This document shows positions 32,410-43,971 of a stretch of 64,000 nucleotides of DNA, one piece after another (the first letter of the stretch is position 1; the number at the start of each line of letters is the position of its first letter). The stretch spans positions 15,872,306-15,936,305 of the forward strand of contig JALMQS010000070.1 of the NCBI GenBank assembly GCA_024734495.1, read 5' to 3'. The notes under the pieces are model-generated. The model was not told the origin of the DNA, did not search any database, and was given only the letters and a program-made list of their open reading frames with translations. The translations under genes were made by a program, and so were the position numbers. This DNA comes from Forficula auricularia (taxonomy: Eukaryota; Arthropoda; Insecta; Dermaptera; Forficulidae).

Positions 32410-32869
32410 GTTATCGTTTTTTTCGTCCACGATTTTTTCCACACCGTTGTACTGATTGAATTGAAATTGAAAACCTACTATTAGTTTAAGAAAATGAAGC
32501 GCTGATTAGTTTTTGGTACATATCGGTCCACAAACATTAGTACTTTATTTCAATACTTTTTTAGTTTTTTCTATATATCTTGAAAATGACTTAACCAATT
32601 TTGATGAAATTTAATATCCTAATTAAGTACCTTGGGGACCACAAAAAGGTTAAATAAAGTTTTTAGTAAAATTATATTTTAAAGTACTTTACTCTAGAGT
32701 AAAATAGTACTTTTTTAATTTTTTATTTTAAATTCTTTAAAATTTATTCATTTGATCGTTTTAAGATAGCTCATTTAACCTAACTTAAGTAAGAATGGTT
32801 AGGCTTCTCGCTGTGAAATGGTAAAAATTTGGGAGGAAATTTTATAAGTAACCATAGCAACTGCGTTGT

Positions 32870-33540
32870 TTTCTTATCAGTTACCTTTGCTTAAGACATA
32901 GAGAAATCGACTTTAAACCAAAAATAGCTGATTGATTCTCATCTAATACTTGAGGAATAACCATTCTATATTGGATTTTTGACGTTTCGGTTTTTATTAG
33001 TAACCATTGCTGAGGACATAGAGAAATCGACTTTAAACCAAAAATAGCGATTGATTCTCATCTAATACTTGAGGAATAACCATTCTATATTGGATTTTTG
33101 ACATTTCGGTTTTTATTGGTAACCATTGCTGAAGACATAGAGAAATCGACTTTAAACCAAAAATAGAGATTGATTCTCATCTAATACTTGAGGAATAAAC
33201 ATTCTATATTGAATTTTTGACGTTTCGGTTTTTATTAGTAACCATTGCTGAAGACATAGAGAAATCGACTTTAAACCAAAAATAGAGATTGATTCTCATC
33301 TAATACTTGAGGAATAACCATTCTATATTGAATTTTTGAAGTTTCGGTTTTTATTGGTAACCATTGCTGAAGACATGGAGAAATCGACATAAAATCAAAA
33401 ATAACGATCGATTCTTATCTAATACTAGAGGAATAACCTTATTGCATTCCATTTTTGATGTTTTGACTATTAATGGCAACCTCTACTGAAAACGTGGAAG
33501 AATCGACTTAAAATCAAAAAGACTAAAGTCTTTTATGGCA
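32870..33540 (+). repeat. 119-bp tandem repeat array, most regular copy
   Basis: TAACCATTGCTGA starts at 33001, 33120, 33239 and 33358, a constant 119-bp period. Each unit holds AATCGACTTTAAACC, CTCATCTAATACTTGAGG and TTTTTGACGTTTCGG. The last unit is of the diverged type with TTATTGCATTCC. Confidence 0.9.
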
Positions 33541-33597
33541 AACAACTCAAGCTTGAGTTGTTTACCAAAAAAGAACCCAAAATAAAAATTTTTAAGA

Positions 33598-34261
33598 AAA
33601 AATAAAAACCGACTTCAAAAAATTAAATGCAACAAATATAAAAAATACACTAAAAGGTATAAAATAATTATTATCTTATTTAGTTACTAAACTAAACGAC
33701 GAAATATTAACACGAAATTACTTTTTAAAGTCGGTGCCAAACAAACTATACCTATAAGCGAGACCCGCCAAACGTACTAAGTAAGATCCGTCGAGTGCGA
33801 TTCATAAAAGGTATATGTTTGGCACCAACTTCAAAAAGTAAATTTGTGTTAATATTTCGTCGTTTAGTTGTAACTAAATAAGATAATAATTATTTTTATA
33901 CCTTTTAGTGTATTTTTATATTTGTTGCATTTAATTTTTGAAGTCGGTTTTTATTTTTTCTTAAAAATTTTTATTTTTCTCTTTTTTAGTGATGTTATTA
34001 ATAGTGATAATATCGTCAGAACTTGACCAAATTAATATGACACCATCCCTAAGACACCCCCTTTCGGATAAAAAAAGAACCATCGAAATCGGTTCATAAA
34101 CAAAGAGGTTAGGTCTAAACAAACCTAATAAAAAAGGTCTAATACCTATGAAAAAAAATCGAAAAAAAAATGGGACCAATCGGAAGCTAGACTGGACCCA
34201 ATGCAAAAAAAATTTTCAAAATCGGTTCACAATTGGCGGAGATATGAGGTAACATAGCGCA

Positions 34262-34299
<38 letters not shown>

Positions 34300-34336
34300 C
34301 AATCGAATAGAGAACCTCCTCCTTTTTTGAAGTCGG
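33598..34336 (-). mobile_element. Composite hairpin element 'GAAGTCGG', copy 6, inside an FBR element
   Basis: Reverse orientation: hairpin at 33598-33956, then the front part to the GGAGGAGGTT start at 34336, with a poly-A tract at 34262-34298. It separates two halves of a repeat phrase (CCAAAAAAGAA and AAAAAGAATTTAGTC), so it inserted after the FBR element formed. Confidence 0.85.
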
Positions 34337-34339
34337 TTA

Positions 34340-34600
34340 AAAAGAATTTAGTCTTTTTGATTTTAAGTCGATTCTTCCACGTTTTCAGTCGAGGCTGCCA
34401 ATAATAGTCAAAACATCAAAAATGGAATGCAATAAGGTTATTCCTATAGTATTAGATGAGAATCGATCGTTATTTTTGATTTTAAGTCGATTCCTCCATG
34501 TCTTCAGCAATGGTTATAATAATAACCGAAATGTCAAAAATCCATTGTAGAATGGTTATTCCTCGACTATTAAATCAGAATTATTTTTAATTAATGTCAA
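34340..34600 (-). repeat. 119-bp tandem repeat array, inverted half
   Basis: About two units in reverse orientation: TTTTAAGTCGATTC, TTCAGCAATGGTTA, ACCGAAATGTCAAAAATCC. Confidence 0.85.
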
Positions 34601-34819
34601 CATGAACTACAAATTGCAAGTGATATCTGATTATTAATGAAGGAACAAACATATTAATATTTCAAATGAATTTGGATAAAGATTAGCAACGATCCGTTGC
34701 AGTTTATTTTTATCTTATTATAGTTGAGCTTATAATTTTGCTTTTAGTGAATTTTATTCTTGAAAAAGCTTCACGTATTGTACAAATGTATATTCATATT
34801 TCTAAAACGGGAATAAATA

Positions 34820-34922
34820 TATCTCTACATATAAATCTCAATGTTTTAAGATAGTTTATGATTTTTTGTTGGGCCACACTCATTGAAGAGATGGGCCGCA
34901 TGCCACGGGTTGGTCAGCCCTG
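34820..34922 (-). mobile_element. hAT-like MITE end, second copy
   Basis: The minus strand begins CAGGGCTGACCAACCCGTGG, then GGCCCATCTCTTC, and continues as in 31695-31777. The opposite end of the element is not identified. Confidence 0.5.
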
Positions 34923-34929
34923 TTCTAGA

Positions 34930-35229
34930 GATTCCTCTTTCATACTAGTTGATCATATCTTCCGTTGGGTGTTACATTCATAATCGTCTCTTTATTTTTC
35001 CATATAGGTATATTGAAAAAACTTGTGCTCATTTAATTAAATGATTGTGATTCATATTTTGAAATATGAAAGATTTAAAAGTCCATCCGACTAATAAGTC
35101 TTTTCAAATGCCTGATAAGAAGTAAGCTTAAATATTGATGTTGTATTTCGTTATCACAAGACCACATTTATGTACACATAGGTCATATCATGAGATCGCC
35201 GATCTATTCTTACTTCCCTGAACCTATGA
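34930..35229. other. AT-rich sequence, nothing recognised
   Basis: No supported feature before the possible exon at 35230. Confidence 0.35.
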
Positions 35230-35345
35230 ATGGCGTTTTTACTATTAGAGCATTTAAACAACAAACCCGATTTGAACCGAAAAGAGTTTGAAGAGGAAGT
35301 CAACGCATTTCAAGTATGCGTTTTTCCTCATTTTTTATCTATCAG
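35230..35345 (+). CDS. Possible first coding exon with 5' splice site (unknown protein)
   Basis: ATG at 35230 opens a frame of 38 codons plus two bases, reading MAFLLLEHLNNKPDLNRKE then FEEEVNAFQVCVFPHFLSI. It ends at CAG|GTAAGTG (donor at 35346), a strong splice-donor match. An in-frame TGA lies directly before the ATG. The charged, non-low-complexity composition stands out from the surrounding AT-rich DNA. No domain is recognised, and no matching downstream exon was found. Without transcripts it may be chance. Confidence 0.25.
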
Positions 35346-35349
35346 GTAA

Positions 35350-36054
35350 GTGATTTTTTAAAATATATTAAATTGTTTTAAGAATTCCCAGTTAGTTAAC
35401 TCAATTTTTTCTTGAAGTCGACTTGATTAAAATAGATCACTACCTTTTATGAAGAACACAGCGAAATTACATACACTAAGTTAAGAAAAATTCCTGGATA
35501 CCCAAATACATATGTATTAATTTTCTTCTTTCATCTTATAAATAAAAAAGTAAAATACTTAAATAAGTCCAAAGTTTGCTACTTAGGTACTGAGAATTTA
35601 ATTGAAATGACAAATATCTCCGTAAGAGTCTAGATAATTTAATATTTTTAATTTAAAATTTTTTAAATATTATAAAAATTTTGCAACCAATTACAATAGT
35701 ATATCCAAGGAAAATTATCCATTAACCAAACAAAGCCTTTATTTATTATACCTGGATTAGTATCAATATGGATTTTTAAAATAAAAAAAAAAAGAAAACT
35801 CCTATTTCATTTGCAAAACATGGTTGTAAAAATTAGCAACAATTATATAGTAATTGGCGTGAATTAAAAAAAATCCATTTGATTACATTCAAAAGATATA
35901 CAAAATAAGATATTTACAGAAGAGTTTTATTCCTCAAAATCAATTGAATATCCAACAATTAATTGATTTTGCATCTAAGATAATCATTGCTAAATCCCCA
36001 AAACCTAAATTAAAAATTGTATTTAATATTACTTTTGTTCCAATGCTTTAATAT
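35350..36054. other. AT-rich sequence, nothing recognised
   Basis: No supported feature. Confidence 0.4.
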
Positions 36055-36770
36055 AAGGAGTCGTTAAAAACACTCGACTCCAACTCCGTATCCGAATCCT
36101 TACTCCGACAAAATTAAATGCCAAGTCATTAACATATTTAAGTTAATAATATTAAGTATAACTCTTAAAAATAATATATAGATATATATTCATACTCACA
36201 ACAAGTAAGATAATCTGAATTTGAGAATAGATATAAAAATAAAATGTTCGTTAAATTTGAAGAATTCGGTGGGCTCCTCTGACTGATTATCTAATGAAAC
36301 TATAATATATATTTCACATCTTCAATATATATATACCTATATTTAATACCAAATTTCAACTTTTGTTATTCACTATTATGTACTCTTGAACATGGGTCAA
36401 TACCCCGAAATACTTGTTGAGTTTTATCAAAAGTTTTCTTATTTTTTTTTTAAATACCACATAAACTCCGCTGAATTATAAAGAAGTATTTGTTTAATTT
36501 GTAGTATAGCATGAGAAACTTCATAAAATAAACTACCCTTAGGAGATAAATTTGTAAAACCAAATGAACCCTTATTCATATAACATAAGAAACATGATTT
36601 TGCCAATTTCGAATATTAAACTAAAAAAAATTTATGGAAAACAAAAAGAGAGATGTACCGGAGTCGGAGTCGACACATTTTTCACGACTCCGAATCCTCT
36701 GGCCAGAAATTCCTCCCGATACCGTCTCCGACTCCACTGACTCCGACTCCGACTCCACAGCCCTGCTTAT
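36055..36770. repeat. Degenerate (GACTCC)n patches at 36060-36115 and 36655-36770
   Basis: ACTCGACTCCAACTCCG at the left; GGAGTCGGAGTCG and CTCCGACTCCGACTCCAC at the right. The two patches are opposed at the right block and could be the ends of one old element. The 540 bp between are AT-rich without coding. Confidence 0.6.
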
Positions 36771-36980
36771 ATCAGTGGTTCTTCCTCGGAATCGTGAACA
36801 TGCTTAAATGTATCATTAAATTAAAAAGGCGGTGTACTTAACTAGGAAATTACTCTTGAATGATCTATATGATAAATGCGCAAGACCGTTTACAAGTCAG
36901 TAAATATACAAATTGCATTTTTAGAAGAACTTTTGTTAAGGGAGAATGTTGTGTGTGTTCGTGGTGTAACATTTTAAATA

Positions 36981-37523
36981 AATTAAATTAGGGTACGAAG
37001 AAAATATTTTTTATTATAGACAAAAGGATCAGCCGGATTCGAACCCGAGATCTTCGGATGTGAACTGCGATGCCTTCATAAAAACTTTAGTTCTTATTCT
37101 CTTGGCCACTGATCCCCGAACTCAAGCTAATACCTAATGTCTATATGGATTTGTAATTTCATTTTTATTTAATCTTTAATCTCTTCCTCGTTCATTCTTG
37201 CAGCTCTGTAGTGGCCGTACTAATATTAAACTATATTGTGATCGATTGGGAGGAGTTTGAATATAGTTTAATAATAGTTCGACCACTACAGAGCTGCAAA
37301 AATGAACGAGGAAGAGATTAAAAGATAAAATAAAAATGAAATTCCAAATTCATATAGACAGTAGGTATTATCTTGAGTTCGGGGATCAGTGGCCAAGAGG
37401 ATAAGAACTAAAGCTCTTATGAAGGCACCGCAGCGCAGATTCGAAGATCCCGGGTTCGAATCCCGGTTGATCTTTTTGTCTATAATAAAAAATCTTTTCT
37501 TCGTTCCTTAATGTAATTTAATT
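36981..37523. mobile_element. Palindrome of two head-to-head tRNA-derived SINE-like units
   Basis: Left arm 36981-37236 and right arm 37260-37523 are inverted copies around a 23-bp spacer. Each arm holds a tRNA-like segment. In the right arm (37384-37476, plus strand) a 7-bp acceptor-like pairing GGATCAG/TTGATCT, a TGGCCAAGAGGATAAG A-box-like stretch and a perfect T-arm CCGGGTTCGAATCCCGG are visible. The anticodon arm is not canonical, so it is a pseudo-tRNA of class II (Leu/Ser) type. The spacer phrase GTGATCGATTGGGAGG recurs at 37602-37617. Confidence 0.8.
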
Positions 37524-37631
37524 TATAATTGTCTTTCGACGCGGCCTCGTTGTGATTGCGCCCCGGGGTAAAGAAGAATTTATTTTCGACCTTTGTGTTT
37601 GTGATCGATTGGGAGGCGTTTGAATATATTT

Positions 37632-37784
37632 TAAATAAAGTAAAGAAAATTTTGAAAAATGCTTAGTCGTGCTAAACAATCATCTTATCTTTTATAATAT
37701 TTTTGTGAAACCTACCTAGTATATTAAATTTTAAAAAACTTTCTAAAATTTTTCAAAATTTTCTTTACTTTATTTAGAAGAACT
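37632..37784. repeat. Short hairpin
   Basis: AAATAAAGTAAAGAAAATTT at 37632 pairs with AAATTTTCTTTACTTTATTT near 37765-37784; arms are about 29 bp with a 95-bp loop. It abuts the SINE palindrome. Confidence 0.75.
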
Positions 37785-37869
37785 AATGAAGCAAGTATTT
37801 CTGAATGCTTTTGATTTAGAAGTCCTATTTTCAATATATAAATTATTTAGTATAAAATAGAAAAGATTT

Positions 37870-37960
37870 TCTTTCCGAGAGTAGCAGAGTTATTGGTTTT
37901 TATGAGCAAATCAAAGAGAGTGCTCTCTGCATGATGAAAATAAACAATAATTCATATAAA
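37870..37960 (-). repeat. PLE-tail relic
   Basis: TTCCGAGAGTAGCAGAGTTA matches 12455 and 54955. GCACTCTCTTTGATTTGCTC on the minus strand resembles other PLE-tail fragments. Confidence 0.45.
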
Positions 37961-38245
37961 TGAACATCTTTGAATTACAGCCGTGTGCCTACTAAAAAAG
38001 AAACTCTATTAAACGATATATAGCTAGGCCTACCACACAACTATTCAAGGTTCTTACCCGTAACAGTGGACTAGAGTAGATGGATGTCTTGTATGATCAG
38101 ATTTCAAATGAAACTTTTATTTTAATTTTTTAGAGACTATATAATTTCGAAGACTTGCACTTGATCTTCAGGTTTTTGTCTAAAAATATTTTCTTTTTCT
38201 TTGAAGGAAAATTCATTTGGACGAATAAGTTAGGTTATTCACTTT

Positions 38246-38444
38246 GTTAAAGATAAGAGTAAATAGATATTTTATTTAATATGGATTTACTATGAGTTAT
38301 GGATACTGGGTCACTTATTTCACATTAAAAAGTGACCCAGTATCCTTAACTCATAGTAAATCCATATTAAATAAAATATCTATTTACTCTTATCTTTATT
38401 AAAGATGTTTCACCTTGCACCAACACCACAATCTCTACTGATTA
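38246..38444 (+). mobile_element. Hairpin retroelement 'HPR', copy 1, with 12-bp target duplication
   Basis: TTATTCACTTTG flanks both sides (about 38235-38246 and 38443-38456). Inside, arms 38249-38316 and 38330-38397 are perfect inverted repeats except for a few bases, with a 13-bp loop. A 44-nt tail follows with GATGTTTCACCTTGCACCAA and CACCACAATCTCTACTGATT. A second full copy is at 46495-46674 and a tail-only copy at 2459-2504. Confidence 0.85.
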
Positions 38445-38446
38445 TT

Positions 38447-39554
38447 ATTCACTTTGAATGAATTTATTTACTTCAAGCAGATGATTCACTTTTTGATTTA
38501 CTCTTTTATTTGGTTTGTTTGTTTTGACATATTTTTATCGTTAGTTTTATGCTCCTTGTAATATTGATGTTTCACAAATATTTATAATAACAAAAAGTGT
38601 TCCGAGAGTTAAAAAAAGTTCAATAACCACTGGCTTATATTAGTAAATAGAAAAAAATAAAATACGAATTTTATTTAAAACATGAAATTCCATCCATCAA
38701 ACTATCCAAGAATAATTTATTATTATATGGGAAAAGTCTCAAAAGAGAGAAGCACTTCTCAGTAACTCCTGTATTTATGAAACCATACGACATACAACCA
38801 TGCATCCTTTAGGCTGATATTTAATCAATTCATTTTATTTTTATTATTCTTATATATTACTCCTACATATCAATGGCCGGTTCCATAAAGTTATTTTTTA
38901 ATTTTATTAGCAATATTGAGAAAAGCTTACGGGCATTGTGGGTTTAAGGGGCTCTCAACAGAGGCATAAGTACCATCTGCGTGACGGGAAGAAAAAATTT
39001 AATATTTTGCTATTGGCTCAAAATATGGAATTACCCCATTTGGTGTGACACAAAATTTCTGAACGGGGAGGCGGGCAAAGAAACCGAAGATATTGATAAG
39101 ATGATAACATATTATATAAACAAATATGCATTACATGAAAATAAATTCTGATAATAAAATCATAGGTATTGGTTTAAATACTAATCTTATAGTATTAAAT
39201 GATCAATTCTTAACAATATATTTATCAATATTCAATTTTTACTAGAGATAATAAGTTAAAACAAAAAGTTTAATTCTCAATAATAACATTCACAAATTGA
39301 ATCCGTTGAAGACTTTCGAATTGGATACAATAATTTCCAAGGAAGACGAAATCCGAAATGGAAATTTTCTTATTGACCTAATCTCAACAGAAAAATCTAC
39401 ACTGATTAGTAGTTAGACTCTGTAAAATGTCAACAGACAATTGAAATATAAACTGAACTGTCGACCATATACAGGCAGATATTGAATGAGGAAATGAGGG
39501 TGAAATTGTTTGCAAAAATGTAGATATTCAGAATCAATGAATACATCAATCACT
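38447..39554. other. AT-rich sequence, nothing recognised
   Basis: No supported feature. Confidence 0.4.
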
Positions 39555-39602
39555 TTCAATAGAGACTATTCTTTGGAGTCTTCTATTTCATCATCAGTCT
39601 TC
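39555..39602 (-). ncRNA. Decayed hammerhead-like motif
   Basis: The minus strand reads GACTGATGATGAAATAGAAG and later GAATAGTCTC. CTGATGA is present but GAAA reads CAAA, so it is a relic. Its relative is at 59167-59215. Confidence 0.35.
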
Positions 39603-40362
39603 GTTTATTGAAGATTTGAAAGAGAAATAAAAATATTGCGCTCAGAGCAGCAATTAATAGGAAGTATATTTGTTTAATGCAATCATCCCTTAAAAGTAAC
39701 ATGATGGTTACAATGTGCGGTAGTATAATCTAAAATATCTGGTTCTTAGCTAAATATAAAGTTGGGGATGATTGCTCTCTATTTCCTACTCAAGGTTATC
39801 TTAAAGGAGAATGATGATAATTACATTTTGCAATACAAATAATAATAATTTAAGCCGAAAATTGGAAAACTTGGGCCGCTTGCCTGAGAACAAATAGTTT
39901 TCGAGATCCGCGAATGGATAAACAAACTGAGGACGCACCGTGCCTGCCTATTTGGGGTTTTTAATATGAAGAGTTCTCTAATTCCAGAGGAGAACTTCTG
40001 AATCACAAGGAGAGGATTTATTCTCAGTCATTAATAGAAGTGAGCCCTTCAAGAGAATATTAGTACTAGGACTAGTATTAACTGGCGAGCAGATGTTCCC
40101 AGTGCATAGGTTCCTCGCATCATTTTTCATGTTAAAAAATGTCTGAATTTTCTGTCTTCAGTTCTCTGTATAGCAACTAAATATATATCTTGTATATTAA
40201 GGATTGAAAGCTGGATAAAGCACCTTCTGGTGCCAAAACAATTCAAAACGAAGAAATAAATAAATATTGAGATTTCTAACTTCAAAAATTATGGTTCAAA
40301 AATGGAATAAATTGAATCGTAAATGAAGACCTATCGAATTGTTATAGTCTAAAACAGCGATT
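39603..40362. other. AT-rich sequence, nothing recognised
   Basis: No supported feature. The open frame at 39821-40006 has no known family. Confidence 0.35.
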
Positions 40363-42240
40363 CTTAACAGGGGGACGCGGCTCTCTGGGTGGCCGCGGAC
40401 AGTATGTAGGGGGGCAGCGAAAATATTTGAATTTTTTAAGTATTTATATCTTTACAAATAAAATAAATAAATAAATAAAAATATGTTACTAGTTTTTATA
40501 AATGATACATTTGGGGCACTCCACGCCAAATCGGACGGTTTGAAAAATTTTAATTTTTGATTTCCTTCATTTTTGACATTTTTTAGTATACATCAAAAAC
40601 TATTCCTGGTAAATTTTAAAATTTTTTTGATTAATGGTTTAAAAGATATCGAATTTCGGTTTTCGCTCATAATTTTTTCAAAAATGTTCCAAATTCAAAT
40701 TTTTGTTTTTTTTTTACATACTTTTTAGAAAAAAATATAAAAATTTATTTAAACTGTTTTTATATGCAATTTTTGAGTTTGAAAATTTTAATCTTGATTT
40801 TGAAACTGCATGTAGGTACTCTTTGATTTTTTTGATAATTTTTTATTTTAAAATTCTGTTCATTATGCAAATTTTAAGACCGAGTTGATAGTGGCTCTAT
40901 GATATTTACTATTTTTTTCGATTTTTGATTTTGATTTTCTTTCAACAAACTAAAATACTATTTATTTTAATCAGCTGTTTTGACGATAAAAATCAATTTA
41001 AAATAACTAAAAAATGAGAGCTCAATACCAAAAAGTAGTTTTAATAATAGTTAATATCATATAGCAAATAACATTTTTTCGAAATTTTCAAAAATCGAAA
41101 AAAATATTAATTAACATAGGGCTACTATAAATCCGGAGTTAAAATTTGTAGAATGAATAGAAGTTTAAAATAAAAAATTATCAAAAAAATTGACAATTAT
41201 ACTATATAGGTACAGTTTCAAAAACAAGATTAAAATTTTCAAACTCAAAAATTGCATATAAAAACACTTTAAATATTTTTTTTTGTATTTTTTTTCTAAA
41301 AACTATGTAAAAAAACTAAAAATTAAAAAAAAAAAAATTGAATCTGGACCATTTTTAACCGACTTCAAAAAAAGGAGGAGGTTCCCTATTCGACTGATTT
41401 TTTTTTTGTGCCTATGTTACCTCATATCTCCGCCAATTGTGGACCGATTTTGAAAAAAAATTTGCATTGGGTCCAGTCTACCTTTCAATTGGTCCTATTT
41501 TTTTCATAGGTTATTAGGTTATTTCATTAGACCTTTTTTGTTAGGTTTGTTCAGGACTAACTCCTTTGTTTATGAACCGATTTCGATGATTCTTTTTTTA
41601 TTGGAAAGGGGGTATCTTAGGGATGGTGCAATATTAATTTGGTCAAGTTCTGATGATAGGATCACTATTAATAATATCACTAAAAAGAGAAAAATAAAAA
41701 TTTTAAAAAAAAATAAAACCGACTAAAAATAATTAAATGCAACAAATAAAATACACTAAAATGTATAAAATAATTATTATACTTATTTAGTTACAATTAA
41801 ACGACTAAATATTAACATGAAATTACTTTTTAAGTCGGTGCCAAACATATACCTTTTATGAATCGCACTCGACGGAACTTACTAAGTACGTTTGGTCGGG
41901 TACGATCTCTTATAGGTAGTTTGTTTGGCACCGACTTCAAAAAGTAATTTCATGTTAATATTTCGTCGTTTAATTGTAACTAAATAAGTTAATAATTATT
42001 TTATACCTTTTAGGGTATTTTATTTGTTGCATTTAATTTTTTTGAAGTCGGTTTTATTTTTTTCTTAAAAAATTTTTATTAAAGAAGTAATGAGCGAATA
42101 ACCGTAATTCGATATCGTTTAAACCGGTGATCAAAAAAATGTCGAAATTTACCAGGATGAGTTTTTTGATGGATACTAAAAAATGTCAAAAAATGAAGGA
42201 AATCAAAAATTTCATTTTTTCAAACCGTCCGATTTCTTTA
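40363..42240. mobile_element. Inverted-repeat element (hAT-like end) interrupted by a GAAGTCGG element
   Basis: It starts CAGCGATTCTTAACAGGGGG, the same start as 47243, typical of hAT-like MITEs. CACGCCAAATCGGACGGTTT at 40518 is matched in reverse at 42205-42228. Further inverted landmarks are TATATGCAATTTTTGAGTTT (40763) with AAACTCAAAAATTGCATATA (41240), and ATTTCCTTCATTTTTGACAT with its reverse near 42190. The composite element 41357-42060 splits the right arm. Confidence 0.7.
41357..42060 (+). mobile_element. Composite hairpin element 'GAAGTCGG', copy 7
   Basis: It begins AACCGACTTCAAAAAAAGGA, contains CCGCCAATTGTGGACCG and TTGGTCAAGTTCTGATGATA, then the hairpin 41713-42060 ending TTTGAAGTCGGTTTTA. 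The loop is CATATACC-first. It inserted into the inverted-repeat element around it. Confidence 0.85.
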
Positions 42241-43022
42241 TTTTTTATTTTTTTTATTAATGGCCTTGGGTAACTATAGCCCATTTTGGCCATTGAGTGT
42301 TCGTGAGTATAGATAGAATTGTGTAAATTATTATAGGGATCAGATTAAAGCCGGACAAATATTTGCATTATTTTATAAATTTAATATTTGTACATCAATA
42401 AGAAAAGCTTGTTAATATAAAAAATAAAAGCAATACAATACAATCGTGTCTGTGAAATAAAACTACCTCCCGCCCCCCTCCAGAATATTTTCGATCACAT
42501 TTTTGACACAGTATTATATTTATTATGTTGATTTTTCAGTTAATGGCCAAATAAAATTCAGGCCCAAACGTTTTATTAAAGGTGTTTTATTGAACCCAGT
42601 GATTCCATCTTTGGCTGATCCCTCCTCCTTCATCTAGTACAGTTTCATCGCAGCCACGAACTCTAACAAGATTTTATTTAAGTGCACCTAATATTTCTTT
42701 GAGCTTAAAGATTTTCTAATATATTAAATGAAATGAGAATTTTGTCTAAAGTTTTATTCAATAAAAGTACATATTTGACACTTGGTGCCTATAGCTTACT
42801 TTATTATTTTATTTATTTCATGGCACTCCTTCAAATAATCTTTTTGACTTCAATTTTAATTTTTTAGTTCACAAAATAATTTATTTTGATATTTTTTACT
42901 GCATATATTTGCATATTTCACAGTATTCTGCATATTACTTGCATATTTCAGCATTTTTAACTGCATATTTAATGGCATTTTTTGATAGTTTTTACGGCAT
43001 AAAAATTCGGTCTCTAGTTATA
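42240..43022 (-). mobile_element. TGCATAT-rich TIR element, partial copy
   Basis: The order of sequence equals the reverse complement of 60866-61450: CCATTTTGGCCATTGAGTGT, AAATATTTGCATTATTTTAT, TTTGCATATTTCACAGTATT and the terminus ATTCGGTCTCT at 43022. The outer left part is missing where it meets the neighbouring element. Non-coding. Confidence 0.75.
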
Positions 43023-43390
43023 ACAAATATTATTATATTATATTAAAATTAGGATTTTTTTTTAATTAACAAGTGTTTAAATCATAAGATTACAGGTGGA
43101 TTCATAACAAAAGAGGTGTGTTTACAAATAAAGTGGTTGAAGTGGCTTTTTTTATATAACTTGGAAACAAATTTTATTTAATTTTATGTTTTTATTTCAG
43201 ATCCTATACGAATATTTTTTATTATTATTTTCGGGGTTGATGTACGTGGTGCAGGAAGTGGGGTGCAGTTCTGGTGGATCCGGGGGTGGGGGCGGGGTGG
43301 GGGTCCAATGATGGGGGCGAGGTGCGTGGTTTCTGGGGGAGCGTGTACTATATATATTTATATTTTTTTTAATTTGTTTACTGTGCATTG

Positions 43391-43800
43391 CTAGGTGGCT
43401 TCAGGTACTATAATACAAATAGGCCAACAAGAATGGACCAATTTTAGTAAAATTAAAGGTTCTTCGTTATTCAATTTAATGCCAGTAGTACCAAATAAAC
43501 CATGGTTTAATGATGTAAATCTCTGCAGAAAAATAATCACCCTTCTTATAAGTTTGAGAATTGGACACGCCGCAACCCCTAAACATTGATTTAAAATTAA
43601 AATGAAAGAAAATCCCTTCTGAGAATGCGGAGAAATCATTGTTGGAGAAATAAAATTGATAAATAAATTTACAAAATTCGACACCACATCGAATTGCTTA
43701 TCAATTTAGAATTCCTTCTATTCTACCCTTTGAATAATAAAGATGAATTATTTAAAATAATTTTAAAATTTAAAGTATCTTTAAAACTTGAAATTTAAAT
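43391..43800 (+). pseudogene. LINE ORF2 C-terminal fragment (after the RNase H or RT region)
   Basis: The plus strand reads IQIGQQEWTNFSKIKGSSLF, NKPWFNDVNLCRKIITLLIS and LRIGHAATPKH, then after a stop KENPF.ECGEI. This matches the tail of I/Jockey-type LINE proteins: KPWF..., R.I...LR.GH...P.H, and a C..CGE cysteine motif whose later His/Cys are lost. The final part (43735-43800) reads NNKDELFKIILKFKV. Several stops and a probable frameshift mark it as dead. No RT is present upstream; the preceding 200 bases are low-complexity and G-rich. Confidence 0.6.
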
Positions 43801-43971
43801 ATATTACTGAAATGTTAAAAGAGATAGAATTCAATCAATCTTTTTCGGAAAAATTTTAAGATTTTAGTAGAAATATTATTAAATTGCAATATCAGACTAT
43901 TTTTAAAAAAAGGTGCTCAAAACTTTAATTATATATTACTGAAAGCAAAAAATAAGTATAAAGACAGATAA

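Larger units (their letters stand above)
32105..34712 (-). mobile_element. Foldback-like 'FBR' element, copy 2, interrupted by a GAAGTCGG element
   Basis: Read on the minus strand from 34712: the AATAAACTGC end, a short repeat array (34600-34340), the inserted composite element (33598-34336), the central palindrome CAACTCAAGCTTGAGTTG (33544-33561), a second array in the other orientation (33540-32870), and the common body to 32105. It differs from copy 3 mainly by the insertion and by array length. No coding is seen. Confidence 0.75.

Noticed and set aside
32244..32459. Open frames of about 65-110 residues across the GGAT microsatellite
   Set aside because: They are translations of a four-base repeat (DGWM or HPSI units) and of the FBR repeat; not genes.
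30437..33540. CRISPR array
   Set aside because: Repeats of 119 bp are contiguous without unique spacers, and the genome is eukaryotic.
37384..37476. Functional tRNA gene
   Set aside because: The T-arm and acceptor pair, but the anticodon arm is not canonical and the unit is mirrored in a palindrome with the same defects.
43197..43388. Proline-rich open frame on the minus strand
   Set aside because: It arises from a G-rich low-complexity stretch (GGGGGTGGGGGCGGGG type); no coding support.
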